Positions 10,803 through 21,770 of a stretch of DNA of 64,000 nucleotides are shown piece after piece. Under the pieces are notes generated by a model. It ran no database searches. It worked only from the letters and a program-made list of their open reading frames with translations, and had not been told where the DNA came from. The first letter of the stretch is position 1. Each line of letters opens with the position of its first letter. The DNA comes from Hsuehochloa calcarea (lineage: Eukaryota > Streptophyta > Magnoliopsida > Poales > Poaceae): contig CM070613.1 in assembly GCA_036346395.1 (NCBI GenBank), positions 21,260,818 through 21,324,817 on the forward strand, given 5' to 3'. A program made the position numbers and the translations under genes.

Positions 10803-12120
10803 CTAATCTTCTTGAGTGATTGTGAATAATTGCTTCCCATTGATCTTACACTTATGTCTACGAAACCATGATTCAAGACACTTACTACATTTTCCATAAT
10901 CCTTTCCTGTTTTTGTTGCTATGAATACCTCCTTTATCTCTTCCTTCTCTCTCATTTTTGTAAGTCTTGTGACCAGAATGAGTTCCAACCTTTGAATTGT
11001 ACATTGAATTCCCCACTTCACTTCTGTTGTAGTTGGAATATGTCCTATGTTTGATGGGGTGGGACTGTTCTATGCTTCTAGCCATCCAAATGGCTTCAAT
11101 CAAGTTTCTGGGTGTAGGTGATTCTGAACATAATCCATCCTGCAAACCAGCAACAAAACTACAAACATAATACTCAACAGGTAGTAGTGGGTTATCTCTC
11201 CTTACCAAACTCATGGTCTCTTCAAATTGGTCCACATATGCTTTCACTGAACCAGACTGTTTCAGCCAATGGAACATCCTCACATTGTCATAGATTGATG
11301 ATTCAACAAACCTATCTCCAATCATTCTGCTGAACTGATGCCATAGTAGAGTTGTTGCATTGCACCCAGTTCCCCTCCACCAATAGTTAGCTCTATCCTT
11401 CAAATATGTTACTCCATAATCAGTGCTTTGCTCTAAAGGCATTCTGGCGGCTTTGAAATACTTCTCGGCCTTTTCTATCCATCCATCAGGGTCAGATCCA
11501 TCGAATTCAAGAAAAATTAGTTTAGGTGACTTCAATACAGCTTGAGCCCTATTGTTTTCAACAGAATGAGGTGGTCTGTTGCACTGTGCAGGTTCCAAAT
11601 AGTTTTCCAGTGAAGGTGAGCTTACTGGTTAGGCAGTCACAGCTGTAGTCCATTGCATTGGCGAATAAGGTGCAGCTCCTGAGGCTAGATTAGGACCATG
11701 ATGAAGTTCTGGGTTAATCATGTACTGAGCTAATCCAGAGGGACCGCCAAATCCTCCTTGCCTACCATTCTGTTCTCCCATTATAATCGATGGACTACTG
11801 AAATTGCTTATGGATGTACTGGGGTTTAGATTCTTGCCAGATGTGGTCACCACGGCGACATTGTTAGCCCCATTCACACCATCAACAACAATTACTGGGC
11901 CAGTTGGCCACAAGGATGGAATAGTAAGTACTACACTAACAAATGGGTTACCAAAATTACCTTGACAGCTTGATTGTTTATCAGAAGGTTCCAGATTGTT
12001 TGGGCTCTTCATGAAATTTACCATCAATCCCACCAAGTTATCCATCCACATTTGCATGTGTGAGCTGTTATCTTCTTGTGCCTTCTTGAGAGCTTCGATA
12101 CTTCTCCTCACTTCCTCCAT
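10803..12120 (-). pseudogene. Gypsy gag
   Basis: 12120-11629 reads a Met-initiated, low-complexity N-terminus starting MEEVRRSIEALKKAQED. After a stop in the same frame, 11598-10885 reads FDGSDPDGWIEKAEKYF, TYLKDRANYWW and VKAYVDQFEETMSLVRRDNP, the plant retrotransposon gag core. A shifted frame (11021-10803) carries CSKCLESWFRRHKC, a CCHC-like knuckle. The protein would form the particle core; the internal stop and frameshift make it defective. Confidence 0.83.
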
Positions 12121-12429
12121 CTTAGCTGAGGACGCATAAGCACTTTCTCATTCTTCAACTCCGACCACTTTGTTTGGTTTTGCCATAACAACTGTTGTGA
12201 TCAGATCTGATCAGGGATTGTACTAGGATGGCAGTATACCAACCCATCCTCACAGATCTATCAACTGATGTGGTCCTATCTGGCAAGAGGTTTTACCAGG
12301 ATGATAGTATACCAACCAAACCTCACCGATCTAAGCACTTTCTCCACAAATTCCCTCAAATCAGTCTCTGGATCGCTTCCAAACCATCACCAAACAATTC
12401 CTAGATCGGAACTAAGGCCAAGAATCGCA

Positions 12430-12441
12430 GCTAAGATACCA
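12430..12441 (-). other. Primer binding site of the gypsy element
   Basis: On the minus strand, TGGTATCTTAGC begins three bases after the LTR end (CTGACA at 12445). TGGTATC matches the 3' end of plant initiator tRNA-Met, the common plant LTR primer; the last bases differ from the usual TGGTATCAGAGC. Confidence 0.7.
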
Positions 12442-12444
12442 TAT

Positions 12445-12784
12445 TGTCAGGACCTGGGGGTCCAGACAATAGATCGCGAAATAGAACACTCTGTTTTTAG
12501 GGATTTTTTGAGTTAAAATGGGAATTAGGAGACAAAATCTACTCTATTGCGGCTAGGTTTTTGATTGATCGAAACGATAAAGAGTGCACCGGAGTTATAA
12601 GGCTTTATAAAGCTTGAGTTCAGGTAACACAAAAATGACAGGAGATGAAAGTAAATAAGCTAAATTGAACTTCGACGGTTGGATGATGATCCAGTGGTCA
12701 AGCCTGAAGCGAACACGTGCGTAGTCGTTAAGTGAAGTCGGCGCCGAAGCTCCTAAAGCTACCACCCAGAAATGAGGGAGGACA
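12445..12784 (-). repeat. 5' LTR of the gypsy element (340 bp)
   Basis: Minus-strand ends are TGTCCTCCC (12784) and GTCCTGACA (12445), a TGTC/GACA inverted pair, directly followed by the primer binding site. A TATAAAG-like box lies near 12600-12610. The right edge rests on the terminal inverted pair alone because no second LTR is present. Confidence 0.6.
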
Positions 12785-13739
12785 GGACGTCCGCCGCCGG
12801 GCCAAACGTGTTCGACATTGTATTCGGGCTGCCCCGGCACGATCCGATAAGCCGACGTGCTGTATTTGGGTTAGCACGTCAGTCTACAGGTCAACATAAT
12901 ATGACCCGATTAGTTAGCCAAACTGGCTGTACCGAGCCTAATTGGCTCATGCCGTGCGGCGCATAAACCAATGGAATACATTTTTGTTGTAATCGGATTA
13001 CACCCAAAAGTAGCAAACCAAACTACTACAAATAATCTTTACTATTATAAAAATTCATTTGGTGGTGGTGTTGAGTCTGTCATCTACATCATCACCTCTT
13101 GATTTGGTAAGATCCTATATATATATATATAGGAAGCCTTTTTTTACTTCCGGGAGTAGTTACTCCCTATTCCGTATCTCACAATGTAGGGAGTATCTTG
13201 CGCAATTGAGAGTATGTATGTGTATTATACGAGTATATAAGACCATCTAGGTGGTATTCACACCTTTTCAGGGGTGATATGTATAATTTTTTAGACATAC
13301 TTCTTTTTAGTGCGAATACGAATGTATTTACAAAATATGCTAAAAACTATAGACTCTCTTATAAATTTTCATGTGGTTCGCATTGGAATATCTTATAATT
13401 AGTATATGAGTATACCCAAAGTGATAAAGGATAAAAAGTATATATATATGTATATATAAGAATCTTCTATGGACAGTTAAATCATCTATGTATATGGTTT
13501 GTAATAAGACTATTTGTGGCATGTTGATAAGATACGAATTATGTATATAGCTTTTAGACATAAGAATAATTACCTTATGCATATTAATTTTAAAAGTTTA
13601 GAACTTATATTTGTTTATTTGAGATCCATTGCAACACATGACTTGCAACAGATCTGTTCTCCGTAGAAACGGAACGAGAATTAGACCACTAGTTACATTG
13701 GATTGAAGGCCGAAATTCTACCCTGCTCTTCTCCGGGTC
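12785..13739. other. Intergenic, AT-rich; no gene seen
   Basis: The first 200 bp are GC-richer, with short GCCGACGTGC-like pieces. From about 13000 it is AT-rich spacer with a TA microsatellite near 13108-13126 and another near 13438-13458. Open frames are short and resemble no family I know. Confidence 0.6.
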
Positions 13740-14090
13740 GAACTAGAGTTGGTCCCGGCCCAATCCAGTGGAGCTCGAACACTCAAATCCCTCGCCTCTG
13801 GATCAGCTGGAGTGCTGAACCAATCAAATGCCCGAGCCCAACGGCCTAGACGGCTATCACCCATCAAGCGGTGGCCGTCGACGGGCATGGACGCCGGCCA
13901 CCCGTTTCCTGGGTGCCGAGCAGCGAGCGCCATTTCGAGGGCTTTGGTGCCCAACGGCCTACCACGCCTTCGGCCGTTTCCATTCTGCGCCGGCGCCGGC
14001 GCCGGCGGCAGCGCCGCGTAACCTGGCGCCCCTGCACTGCGGGCGTCCGACGCCTGCTGATCCCCTTCTTGAATTAGCCTCGTAATTGCC
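13740..14090 (+). other. GC-rich island, possible first exon or promoter
   Basis: A sharp rise in GC with GCCGGC repeats (13990-14010) and three overlapping plus-strand open frames, followed by CCTCGTAATTG and T-rich sequence like an intron. This resembles a grass gene's 5' end, but no frame has a recognisable domain and no convincing downstream exon was found before the transposon debris at 14700. Confidence 0.3.
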
Positions 14091-14699
14091 TTGCGATTTA
14101 TTAGTTGGCGTTGCTGCTCGATTTATCGGTTGGGTATATCTGCCAATTTATTGATTTGATCTTTACGGATCCCGTTTCGATTAGGCGGCATGTTGATGTG
14201 TTTGTACTTTCAGTTTTCTAGATGCCATTCTTCTTGTTTGTTCATACCGGGTTAGAAATTTAGCACTTCCAAACAAAGAGAGTTTCGTAGTGATACGCAG
14301 CAATGCATCAATGTTGGCATGCCATGTCGTACAGAAAGCGGGGTACTAAACAAAGAAAAATTAAGGACAACATCAACTCTATCAAAGGATATATTTATCG
14401 TCTTGAGCATTTCACCTGATTTTCATTTATCAAAGGATTTAACTAATGCATTGCACTTCATTTTTTGTTTTTTTCATTCTACTCGTTTAGATCTAAAATA
14501 CATTTGAAATGTTGAGGGGTTAGATTCATTTTCTACCTCTGAAATTTGATAATGCAGTCCTGCTTTTATGCAGAGGAGTGGTGGAAAAAGCCTCCATGTA
14601 ATTCCTATCCTAAAGCTGGCGGTTCCACGACTTGATTGGGTGCACGCTCACGTCCACCACAACAACAATAAGGTATGCCCCCACATAACATTTCTCTCG

Positions 14700-15352
14700 A
14701 CCTCGGTAAACAACTCGTTCTCGAGCTGAAATGTAGCTTACTTCCTTGAAAGTTGCCACGGGTTCCCATGAAGCCTCAGCCGCATCTAAACCGACCCACT
14801 AGACCAAAACATACCAAACGTCATGACGCAGACTGGCCTTTAATACCTTGGTCGGAATAGGAACGACACGGCCATGCTCGATGAGCGGAAGTACAGGTGG
14901 TGTCGTGGGAATGTCGTCATTCAATTGATTCAAGAGACCGATGTGGAAGGCGTTGTGCAGCTTAGCGCCTACTAGCAATTGAAGATGGTATGCGACGGTA
15001 CCAATGCGTTCCATAATCTGGTAGGGTCCGTACAAGTGGGGACCAAGCTTGCCAGTGGTGCAGCCCAGAATAGATGTAGCTTGGTGATGAAGAAGACGAA
15101 GCCATACAAAGGAACCCACCTCAAAAGTGATCGCACAATGATGTTTGTCATAATAATTCTTGGCATATTTTTGTGCCTGAAGCATACGGTCCTGAACATC
15201 ACTGAGAAATTGATCGTGTTCACTCAGCTGGGCTTCCACAACCACTACATTCCCTATGCTCGGCTCATATGTGACCATTGATGGAGGAGAGCGACCATAG
15301 ACCACTTTGAATGGTGTGTCGCGAAGAGCAGTATGATAGGTGTTTTGAATAT
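14700..15352 (-). pseudogene. Gypsy integrase C-terminus with chromodomain-like end
   Basis: Minus-strand reading: YHTALRDTPFKVVYGRSPPS, then VGSFVWLRLLHHQA, KLGPHLYGPYQIMERIG and LHNAFHIGLLNQ, which are integrase C-terminal signatures of chromoviral gypsy elements. After one stop it continues WVGLDAAEASWEPVATF, a chromodomain-like tail. The catalytic core upstream is missing because a small LTR fragment interrupts at about 15353. It belongs to a different element from the one at 9424-12784, whose gag lies the other way round relative to it. Confidence 0.8.
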
Positions 15353-15480
15353 TGTGTGTATACTGAAGAGACCCAATGAGCAATATATATAGGATACAAA
15401 GGGATACAAGTCTAAACCCTATAACAATAGGAAATAACACAAATACCCTTATATCCTTAACACCCCCTCAAATGTAATAG
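15353..15480 (-). mobile_element. Small LTR fragment with polypurine tract
   Basis: On the minus strand TTTGAGGGGGTG (a copia-style polypurine tract) leads into TGTTAAGGATATAAGGG (LTR start at 15462). About 110 bp later the sequence ends in TATACACA at the break in the gypsy integrase. A TATATATA box is present (about 15385). It is probably a small copia 3' LTR inserted into the integrase; no copia coding sequence was recognised upstream. Confidence 0.5.
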
Positions 15481-17230
15481 CATTGCATTTGGAAAGGGTT
15501 GACACTAAAATATGGAAAATCAAAAGTTCGAGTCTTGATAATATCGTTAAAGTATGCAGCTCTTGAAAAATATGTCGACAAAAGATATCCTCCCATCCGG
15601 TGGCGTGCGACAGCCCATAAAGCACAAGGTGACGGAGCAAAGTCGACCACGACAATACGACGAAGAAGATGATGAAACTAACAAAAATAGAGAAGCTGTC
15701 AAATCAAGCCGAATAGGAATAGATAGAAGTATGGCGACGCAAATCGTAGCCCAAGACGGCGCACAGTGCACAAAAAGCGCAAAAGAAGCGCAACAGAGGT
15801 GCAGTGCGGAAGAAGCGTGACGCAATGCACAAGAAGCACAACGGAGACGCAGTGTGGAAAAAAGCGCGATAGCCTTAAAAGCTTGGGTCGGCGGATCTGC
15901 AGCGGCTGCTGCCATGCGAAGAAATTCCTATGCTTCTATGACTGACAATAAATTTGTGGACTCGCATGGCTTAGACGAACTCAACTATTGAGTGATACAG
16001 ACTTGGATGGACGCAGCGGAAGAAACGACGCAAAGAAAGAAATACTAAAATATAACTAGCAATAGTACTATCCCAATCGAGCCAGCATCAACTCCAAATC
16101 TCGGGAAGCACATCAACTCCAAGTCTCGGGAAACTGTGTTGGGGAGTACTACCGGCTCAGCACCTTCCACGGGAAGCTCACCCATGTGATGCGCTCCAAC
16201 CATCTCAATCTTTTGTCCCGTTCCTCTCCTTCCCAAGCAGAAGCACCTAGTATAACAGAGGAGACTCCAGACTTGACCCACACCAACATCATCTTCTACC
16301 TCCCTCCACCAAACAGCAACAGCGGCGCTCCAAGTAAGGAGGGTGGCAGTGGCATCACTTCAAGGAAGGAGCAGAGCAGGTGATGCACCGAGGCAAGCTG
16401 AGGCCGAGGCGGAGTGGAGCAGAGGATCCGGTCGGAGAGCTGCATTGGATCCGTCGAGGAGTAGGGGCCCCGAGGCGAGCTGAGGCGGCAAGTCGGGTGC
16501 CTGCGTCGGCCTCGACTGCGTGATGAAGATGAAGCACGGAGGCGCGGTGACCTCCAGGCAAGAGGTGACACTGGCGGATCGAGGTGCCAGGCGACATCAG
16601 GCAGAGACGGCGCCATGGGAGAAGGCTACGCTAGGGCGCGTGTGGACCGCGGTAGTCTAAGAAGACCTCAGGCGCGTGTGAAGCTTTGGTCGGCATGACA
16701 ATGAGCATGAGTCCTCTTCGAAGCCGGCGATGAAGATGAGGCACAAACCAGAAGACACGGGAATGAGCACGAGTTGGCAACAACGCGGTCGAGCACTGGG
16801 CGACGTGAGGCCGCCCCTGGGAGCAGAGAAGTTCCTCCCAAGGTAGCAGGTAGCGGAAGTCGAGCAGGTGATTTGGCAGCGGTAGTGAGGCCCGATGCGG
16901 AGGGAGGCATGGGAGGATGGAGGGGAGGTCGAGGCCGACAACGGAAGGGGAGGGGGAGGCTGGCGGTTGGTGGCGGTGAGGTAGAGGATGGCAGTGGTGA
17001 GGGAGGATAGCATCGATAGCTGGCGGTGGGAGGGGGTGAAGGGTGGCGGCGGCAAGAGCTTCGCCGATGGCGAGGAAGGAGGCGGCTGCATTGGATGGTT
17101 TGGATCTTGGTAGCTTGGCTAATGGCAAGAGAGAGACGGAGAGGGTGGATGAAGTTTATTAAAAAATCATTGACAGGTGGGACCGATTGGAAATGGAAAA
17201 ACATAATAGTTTAGAGACAATGTGTTGGAG
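15481..17230. other. No confident gene; GC-rich segment with long spurious frames
   Basis: 15550-15920 has a GCGCAA/CGCAG-rich low-complexity stretch. 16300-17130 is GC-rich, with overlapping open frames on both strands that are proline-, serine- and arginine-rich (minus strand SPPPTASLPLPF). Composition alone explains them. The segment could be captured gene sequence inside a DNA transposon, but no terminal inverted repeats were found. Confidence 0.5.
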
Positions 17231-18829
17231 CTATTGTCTCGTCAGTTGTCTCCTGATGACATGGCTATTTTAGAGACAACAACTATTGAACATGCCGTTT
17301 GAGACCATTGGATCATACATGTGTTGTTTTGATCACGTAGAACCAAGCTAGCTAACGACCGTGAGTCTCATTTGGCACTGTTTACATCGAAATATCAATT
17401 CTTATTAAGTCGCATGCACCAATCAATCCACGCAAAAGCTTAAGCAGATGAGTTAAGACGAATAATTCAGGCCTAAGATGTGGAATAGAAGTGTGCTACA
17501 ATTATTATTTTTAATTGCGTCAACGGGGTCTTGAACACAATACATCTTGGCTTTAATATCATATTAAGTTGCATGCACCAACCAATTCGCCTGAAGCTTA
17601 AGCTGATGAGGAAAGGCGGACAATTCACTTATACTTCAATAATTATAGCCTGCTCTGGAGAGAAAAGGCGATCTGTGTCACCCACCACGCGCCCGTCACC
17701 CAGAACCCCTGCTATGCTCCCATCGCCCGGTAGGCATCTACCACACGCTCCTGGGCCCACGGTTGCGTCATTATCCCCTGCCGCACACCTATTACCCTGC
17801 ACGCCTGCTGTCGTGTGCCCACCGCCTTGCACACCTATTGATGCACGCCTACCGCACTGCTATCAATGCCTTTCCCTTGTCTTTTATAGACCCGTGAGTG
17901 TGACCAGTCTGAAAGGCAGCCCTGTGCTAGGAGACGTGCGGCTGGAAGATGGAATGGTGTTAGCAAAATGTAAGACAAAATTAATAATCAGGACGTAAAT
18001 TGAACATAGCTTACATATTCGATCCGTAGTGTGGATGACAGACAGAGAGCATTAGGACGGCCACCGGTCTCACTAGCAGGAGCCACGGGGACAATGGGGA
18101 CCACGCAATAATCCTAATTATGGCGCAAACCCTAATTCCAGTGGGTGTAGTATGGTGGGCGTGTGATAGAAGGCGTGCAAGGCGGTGAGCACGCGGTAGG
18201 GGGGACGACACAACCGCTGGCTTGGGCGTGTGCGGCAGGCGTTTGCCGGGCGGTGGACATGCGACAGGGGGGTCTGGATAGTGGACGCGCGATAGGTGAT
18301 ACATGTCACCCGCTGGAACGTTCGCGGTGCCATGTTTTTGCCTTTTCTCTTTGGAGGGAGACTAGAATTGCTATTTCGACACCAAACAGTGTTATTTAAG
18401 CCAAAAACTCTCTAGTTTCCTACATGCATGATCGAACTGAGCTCCAACTAAAGCTCTCTAGATCAGGCTTAGAGCCAAATCTGTTACTGACTCCAGTCCA
18501 GTTACAAAAGAGTGGCTTTGTGGGATATATACATACAAACATTCTAAACTTTGGCTAGTGATATATTTTTATTAATATTTATTATACTACTTGTGGCATG
18601 ACCATGCACTTCTTTTATCCGATCACATCGAAGGGTCCAGAGATACCTCTTCTGTTATGTTAGGAGGGTTAAATCCCATATCCGACAAGTCACATCCCTC
18701 CGCATGTTTCATAGAATACCCGAAAGCTTCCATGTCCTCTAATTTGTGCTCACATTATTGATTCGATATCCCCATATCTATGACCGGTGAATTATGGTTT
18801 TGGTTTTCACCGGTTTTGAACCCTCTTGC
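17231..18829. other. Intergenic with an imperfect inverted repeat
   Basis: Two diverged copies of a TTAAGTTGCATGCACCAACC unit occur near 17405-17470 and 17560-17620. GC-rich stretches at about 17690-17870 and 18130-18310 resemble each other in inverse orientation (CACCGCCTTGCACRCC and its complement). No protein family is seen. Confidence 0.5.
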
Positions 18830-18936
18830 ATTCAAACAAGAAACTCTTGGAATGTTGGCTATGATTGTCTAGATCTTATATTAGAATAGGTTCCCGACCT
18901 TCTTATTGAGTTGTGTTTGAAATTTCACGTGTTTTG

Positions 18937-19032
18937 GATTTATAGATCAAAAGTTAGGTCGTTTTGTGACTTTAAAGTTGTGCTGATTTATAGATCAAAA
19001 GTTAGGTCGTTTTGTGACTTTAAAGTTGTGCT
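18937..19032 (+). repeat. 48-bp perfect tandem duplication
   Basis: Two adjacent identical copies (18937-18984 and 18985-19032), each starting GATTTATAGATCAAAAGTTA and ending AAAGTTGTGCT. Other LTRs of this family in the window have only one copy, so the duplication is local and recent. Confidence 0.9.
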
Positions 19033-19217
19033 GATTTTCTGTCTGACTGAAGGGAGGTTAGACCGGCCGAGGGGGTTTGTTGGTTGAGCTTCTTGTTTTC
19101 AGTTCAATACCTCTACTTTGATTTTTAGACATTGATATCCATAGCTTCATATAGCTATTGGAGTGAACGGAACTAGAATTATAGAAGGGGGAAAGTAGGC
19201 TCCTATTCACCCCCTTA

Positions 19218-19449
19218 GGGTGTGTTTGGTTGGTTGTTCCAAGTGGAACATGTATATGTTGGTTCAAGAAAAAAATCATCTATGTGTTTGGTTATTTAAA
19301 TGGATTCATTCCATCCTAAATGGTGGGATACAAAATTGTGGAATATTCTCTTTAGATGCTGAACCATCTCATTCATCTAAAACAATGAAACCACTTGGTA
19401 CAAGAACATCATATCTCATTCAACTCCATCCCACCAACCAAACACACCC
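19218..19449. mobile_element. Tourist-like MITE (PIF/Harbinger type), 232 bp
   Basis: Perfect 16-bp terminal inverted repeats, GGGTGTGTTTGGTTGG and CCAACCAAACACACCC, are flanked by the 3-bp target duplication TTA (19215-19217 and 19450-19452). TTA duplication and GGG...GTTTGG ends are typical of Tourist MITEs. It sits inside the terminal TTCACCCCC...CGGTCCAACA segment of an LTR, which it interrupts. It has no coding capacity and depends on a transposase elsewhere. Confidence 0.88.
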
Positions 19450-19472
19450 TTAGTTGCTAATACGGTCCAACA

Positions 19473-20087
19473 CAACTACTTCTCACATCTTCCAACAAAG
19501 TTATATTTGTTTTCAATCATTGAAACTCCGTCCATTTATTTATTTATTAACCTCCATCAATTTCTTGTTATAAACTGCGATTTGATTGGGAAGGTTATGA
19601 GACTAAGAGAAAAGTAAAGCCGATGACCATGATGTGCCTATATTAATGTGAGAACAATTAGTGCGAACGTTTATTCATAAATGTTAAGAGAGAGGAAGAT
19701 AAATAGGTGCAAAAGTGAGAAAAACATCACTAAATTCAAATGCACGTATTATATTTTGAAACAAGATTTGAAAAAAAATTATATGCCCTATATTTAAAAA
19801 TGGAAGGAGTATATGCACAATGGTGAGGTGTAGACGTCCGATAGTATCACACAATCAGTTGACTCCGCATTTGCTGGCACACGGAAAGCAATATAGTAGA
19901 ATTAGATGAAACAATTTAATTGAATTTGCATTTGCATTTGCTGGTGCAATTGAACAAGAGATTCGATGAAGAAGAAGCAGCTTTCAAATAACAAAACATG
20001 CAATTGCTGACGCAGATTGAGACATCTTCATCCAAGTTGCTCGAATTTTCTAGTGAATTACGCAAATGATTTCTCTGCGGCCTTGGT
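19473..20087. other. AT-rich spacer and 3' flank of the small gene
   Basis: Mostly AT-rich. An AAAAATGGAAGGAGTA segment near 19795-19812 and ACTCCGTCC near 19526 resemble Stowaway MITE ends, but no TA duplication was verified. The last 200 bp are the 3' flank of the gene at 20088-20555 and resemble the 3' flank of the paralogue at 30754. Confidence 0.4.
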
Positions 20088-20555
20088 CTAGTTCGCGCTT
20101 CCACCGCCGGCGAGGCACGGGCAGCTGGAGATAGGAAACGGTGAACAAGCCAAAAAATGGTGAAAAAAAAAACAACTACACATGAAAAATCTAGAGTTTT
20201 CTGAAGTGTTTACCATTTGGCAAGGAAGCCCTGTTCTTTCTTCTGCTCAACGGGTTGCTTCGCTGTTGCTTGTTCTTGTGCAAGGTTCAGCGGAGCCCCG
20301 ACAAAGTAAGCTTACTCAAATGAGAAAAAAAATAACATTAAAACCAAAATGTAATAGTAGCAGAAGGCAAGAGCTAGCTAGTAGTACGTATACGATCAAT
20401 CCTTTCAATTCACCTTGAGAACTATTTACATGTAAGGTTATTCATGCATATGTATGCTGCTAAAAATGTATGTTTGTACCTCCGGGAATTTGTTCAGTCG
20501 CATCCTTCTGCTGACCGGCTGGCTGTGCTTGCGGTTCACCGGGACAGTCGCTCAT
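20088..20555 (-). CDS. Small unrecognised protein, family member A (3 exons, 69 aa)
   Basis: Exons on the minus strand are 20555-20480, 20310-20214 and 20124-20088, joined by GT-AG introns of 169 and 89 bp in phases 1 and 2. The protein starts MSDCPGEPQAQPAGQQKD, has one YFVGAP segment, a Gln/Glu/Lys-rich middle, and ends FLAKCCPCLAGGGSAN. The start is the first ATG after a TATA box 93 bp upstream. There is no signal peptide or long hydrophobic helix. The Cys cluster suggests lipidation or metal binding, which is inference only. A paralogue at 30754-31622 has the same exon phases, last-exon length and tail. I do not recognise the family. Reading through the second intron instead gives a stop right after AKW; the paralogue comparison favours splicing. 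Confidence 0.75.
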
Positions 20556-20647
20556 GTCGTCGGATCTCCGGCGTGCTGTCTCCTCCCACGACGAGACGGC
20601 CGGCGACCAGGACGGAGATAGAGTGAGTGGACGGCCTTCTTGGGCTA

Positions 20648-20656
20648 CTTTATAAC
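20648..20656 (-). promoter_or_regulatory. TATA box of small gene A
   Basis: GTTATAAAG on the minus strand, 93 bp before the ATG. The sequence further upstream (GGCATTAAGG near 20718) is shared with the paralogue's upstream region at 31779, so promoter and gene duplicated together. Confidence 0.55.
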
Positions 20657-20659
20657 GAC

Positions 20660-21227
20660 AAGTGCAGGTCTCCCGTTCCTTGGATTGGAGGAGAGCAGAG
20701 GGGATGCTTTCTCCAGGTTGGCATTAAGGGATTTACTAACAAGACTTGACTTGTATCAACAAGGGTCTGCATGTGCCAATGGCATTTTTGAACAAAGCAA
20801 CTTGAGCCGATTGGTTCCCTTTTCCTTTCTTTCCGTAAGAACTGCGAGCCAGCTGAGTTTGCTATCGCCTATCGCTGCCATGGAGGCGCGCATGGCAGTC
20901 ACATGGGTACAGGCCACTGTGATGCAACGAGTGACGTAATTAACCAAGGACGCGGGAGTTAATTAGGTCGATCCAATCAAACCGTTCCATTTCAATCTTT
21001 TATTGCTGGAAGACCAGACATCGAGACGTCTTATTATAATAGTACATTCCAAACTATATGGTTTGTTGGTGCTTATGACATCATTATAAAAATCCCTCTA
21101 CCGGGTGAACACTTATAAGTGGTTAGCTGTAGTTATCGAATCAATAGTGTGGTGGTTGGATATGGGATTTACCCCTCCTAGCATAACATGAGAGATATAT
21201 CTAGGCCCCTTAATGTGCTCAGATAAG
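20660..21227. other. Upstream flank of gene A; no other gene
   Basis: 20660-20760 shows patchy similarity to the upstream region of gene B. 20760-21227 has no recognisable coding or RNA feature. A plus-strand open frame at 20640-20939 overlaps the promoter and has no known domain. Confidence 0.45.
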
Positions 21228-21770
21228 GGAAGTATTGAACGAATACGGGTAGGCTACGCTAGCTAACAATTCAAAAATTCTACCACGTAAACCAAGATGT
21301 CATGCAAGCAAGAGATCATAGATCGTTACCACCAGACGCGTAGTGCAGCGGAAGAAGAGTTTGAGCAACCAGATCCAACGTAGAGTGCTGCGTCGATGAA
21401 GTGGTTGTAGTTAATCGTCTAGCGTCCTCGTCACAAATCGTCTCCTCCAGCAACCAGTCGCGTTCCATGTGAAGATCACGGATCATCCTTGAATGCAACA
21501 ACAACCGCAGTAGCGCATCTACGGTATCTATACGTCTGGGATGGAACACCATACGCTGGTGTGCTAGCACCAACTCACATGATAGGGCTCTTAAGAAGAT
21601 GGCGGCTAGGGTTTTGGTGGAACAACTCACGTTGTTTCTCTTGTATCCCAACAACCTCATACATCTCCTTATATAGTGCCCATGAAGGATCCTATCCGAA
21701 CACATTTGATTCAACCCATTAAGTGATATGGAAACACCTTTCCGACCACGAGTCGTTAGTGGTTCCTAGT
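21228..21770 (+). repeat. LTR-like repeat, left arm of a distant inverted pair
   Basis: GAATACGGGTAG, AATTCTACCACGTAAA, AGAGATCATAGATCGTTACCAC and GCGGAAGAAGAGTT occur here in the same order as in the complement of 29490-29732. The GCGGAAGAAGAG segment with GATCATAGATC is reminiscent of grass copia LTR starts. Classification is tentative. Confidence 0.5.

Larger units (their letters stand above)
9424..12784 (-). mobile_element. Ty3/gypsy retrotransposon, 5' part only
   Basis: On the minus strand the order is LTR (12445-12784), primer binding site (12430-12441), gag (12120 to about 10800), protease (10700-10389) and reverse transcriptase (10219 to about 9640). RNase H, integrase and the 3' LTR are missing; the sequence stops near the CACTA boundary at 9423. 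The order gag-PR-RT with this RT type indicates gypsy. Several in-frame stops and frameshifts make it a relic. Confidence 0.85.
18830..19472 (+). mobile_element. 3' fragment of a copia-type LTR
   Basis: It matches the last third of the LTRs at 43173-45779 and 54137-55930: GGATCAAAAGTT-like segment, a GACCGGCCGAG motif, ATAGCTTCATATAGCTATTGGAG, TATTCACCCCC, and the end ACGGTCCAACA at 19472. A MITE interrupts it at 19218-19449. The left boundary is uncertain and no internal element follows. Confidence 0.7.

Noticed and set aside
14574..14672. A 99-nt plus-strand open stretch with AG before and GT after, looking like a coding exon
   Set aside because: It overlaps the antisense gypsy integrase tail and its 3' sequence, has no partner exons in frame and no recognised domain.
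16296..17204. Long overlapping minus-strand frames rich in Pro, Ser and Leu
   Set aside because: Both strands and several frames are open at once, as expected from GC-rich low-complexity sequence; no domain or splice pattern was found.
19526..19812. Stowaway-like MITE
   Set aside because: End motifs are only roughly inverted and no TA target duplication could be confirmed.
20640..20939. 99-residue plus-strand frame upstream of small gene A
   Set aside because: It overlaps the TATA region of gene A on the opposite strand, and has no domain or splice evidence.
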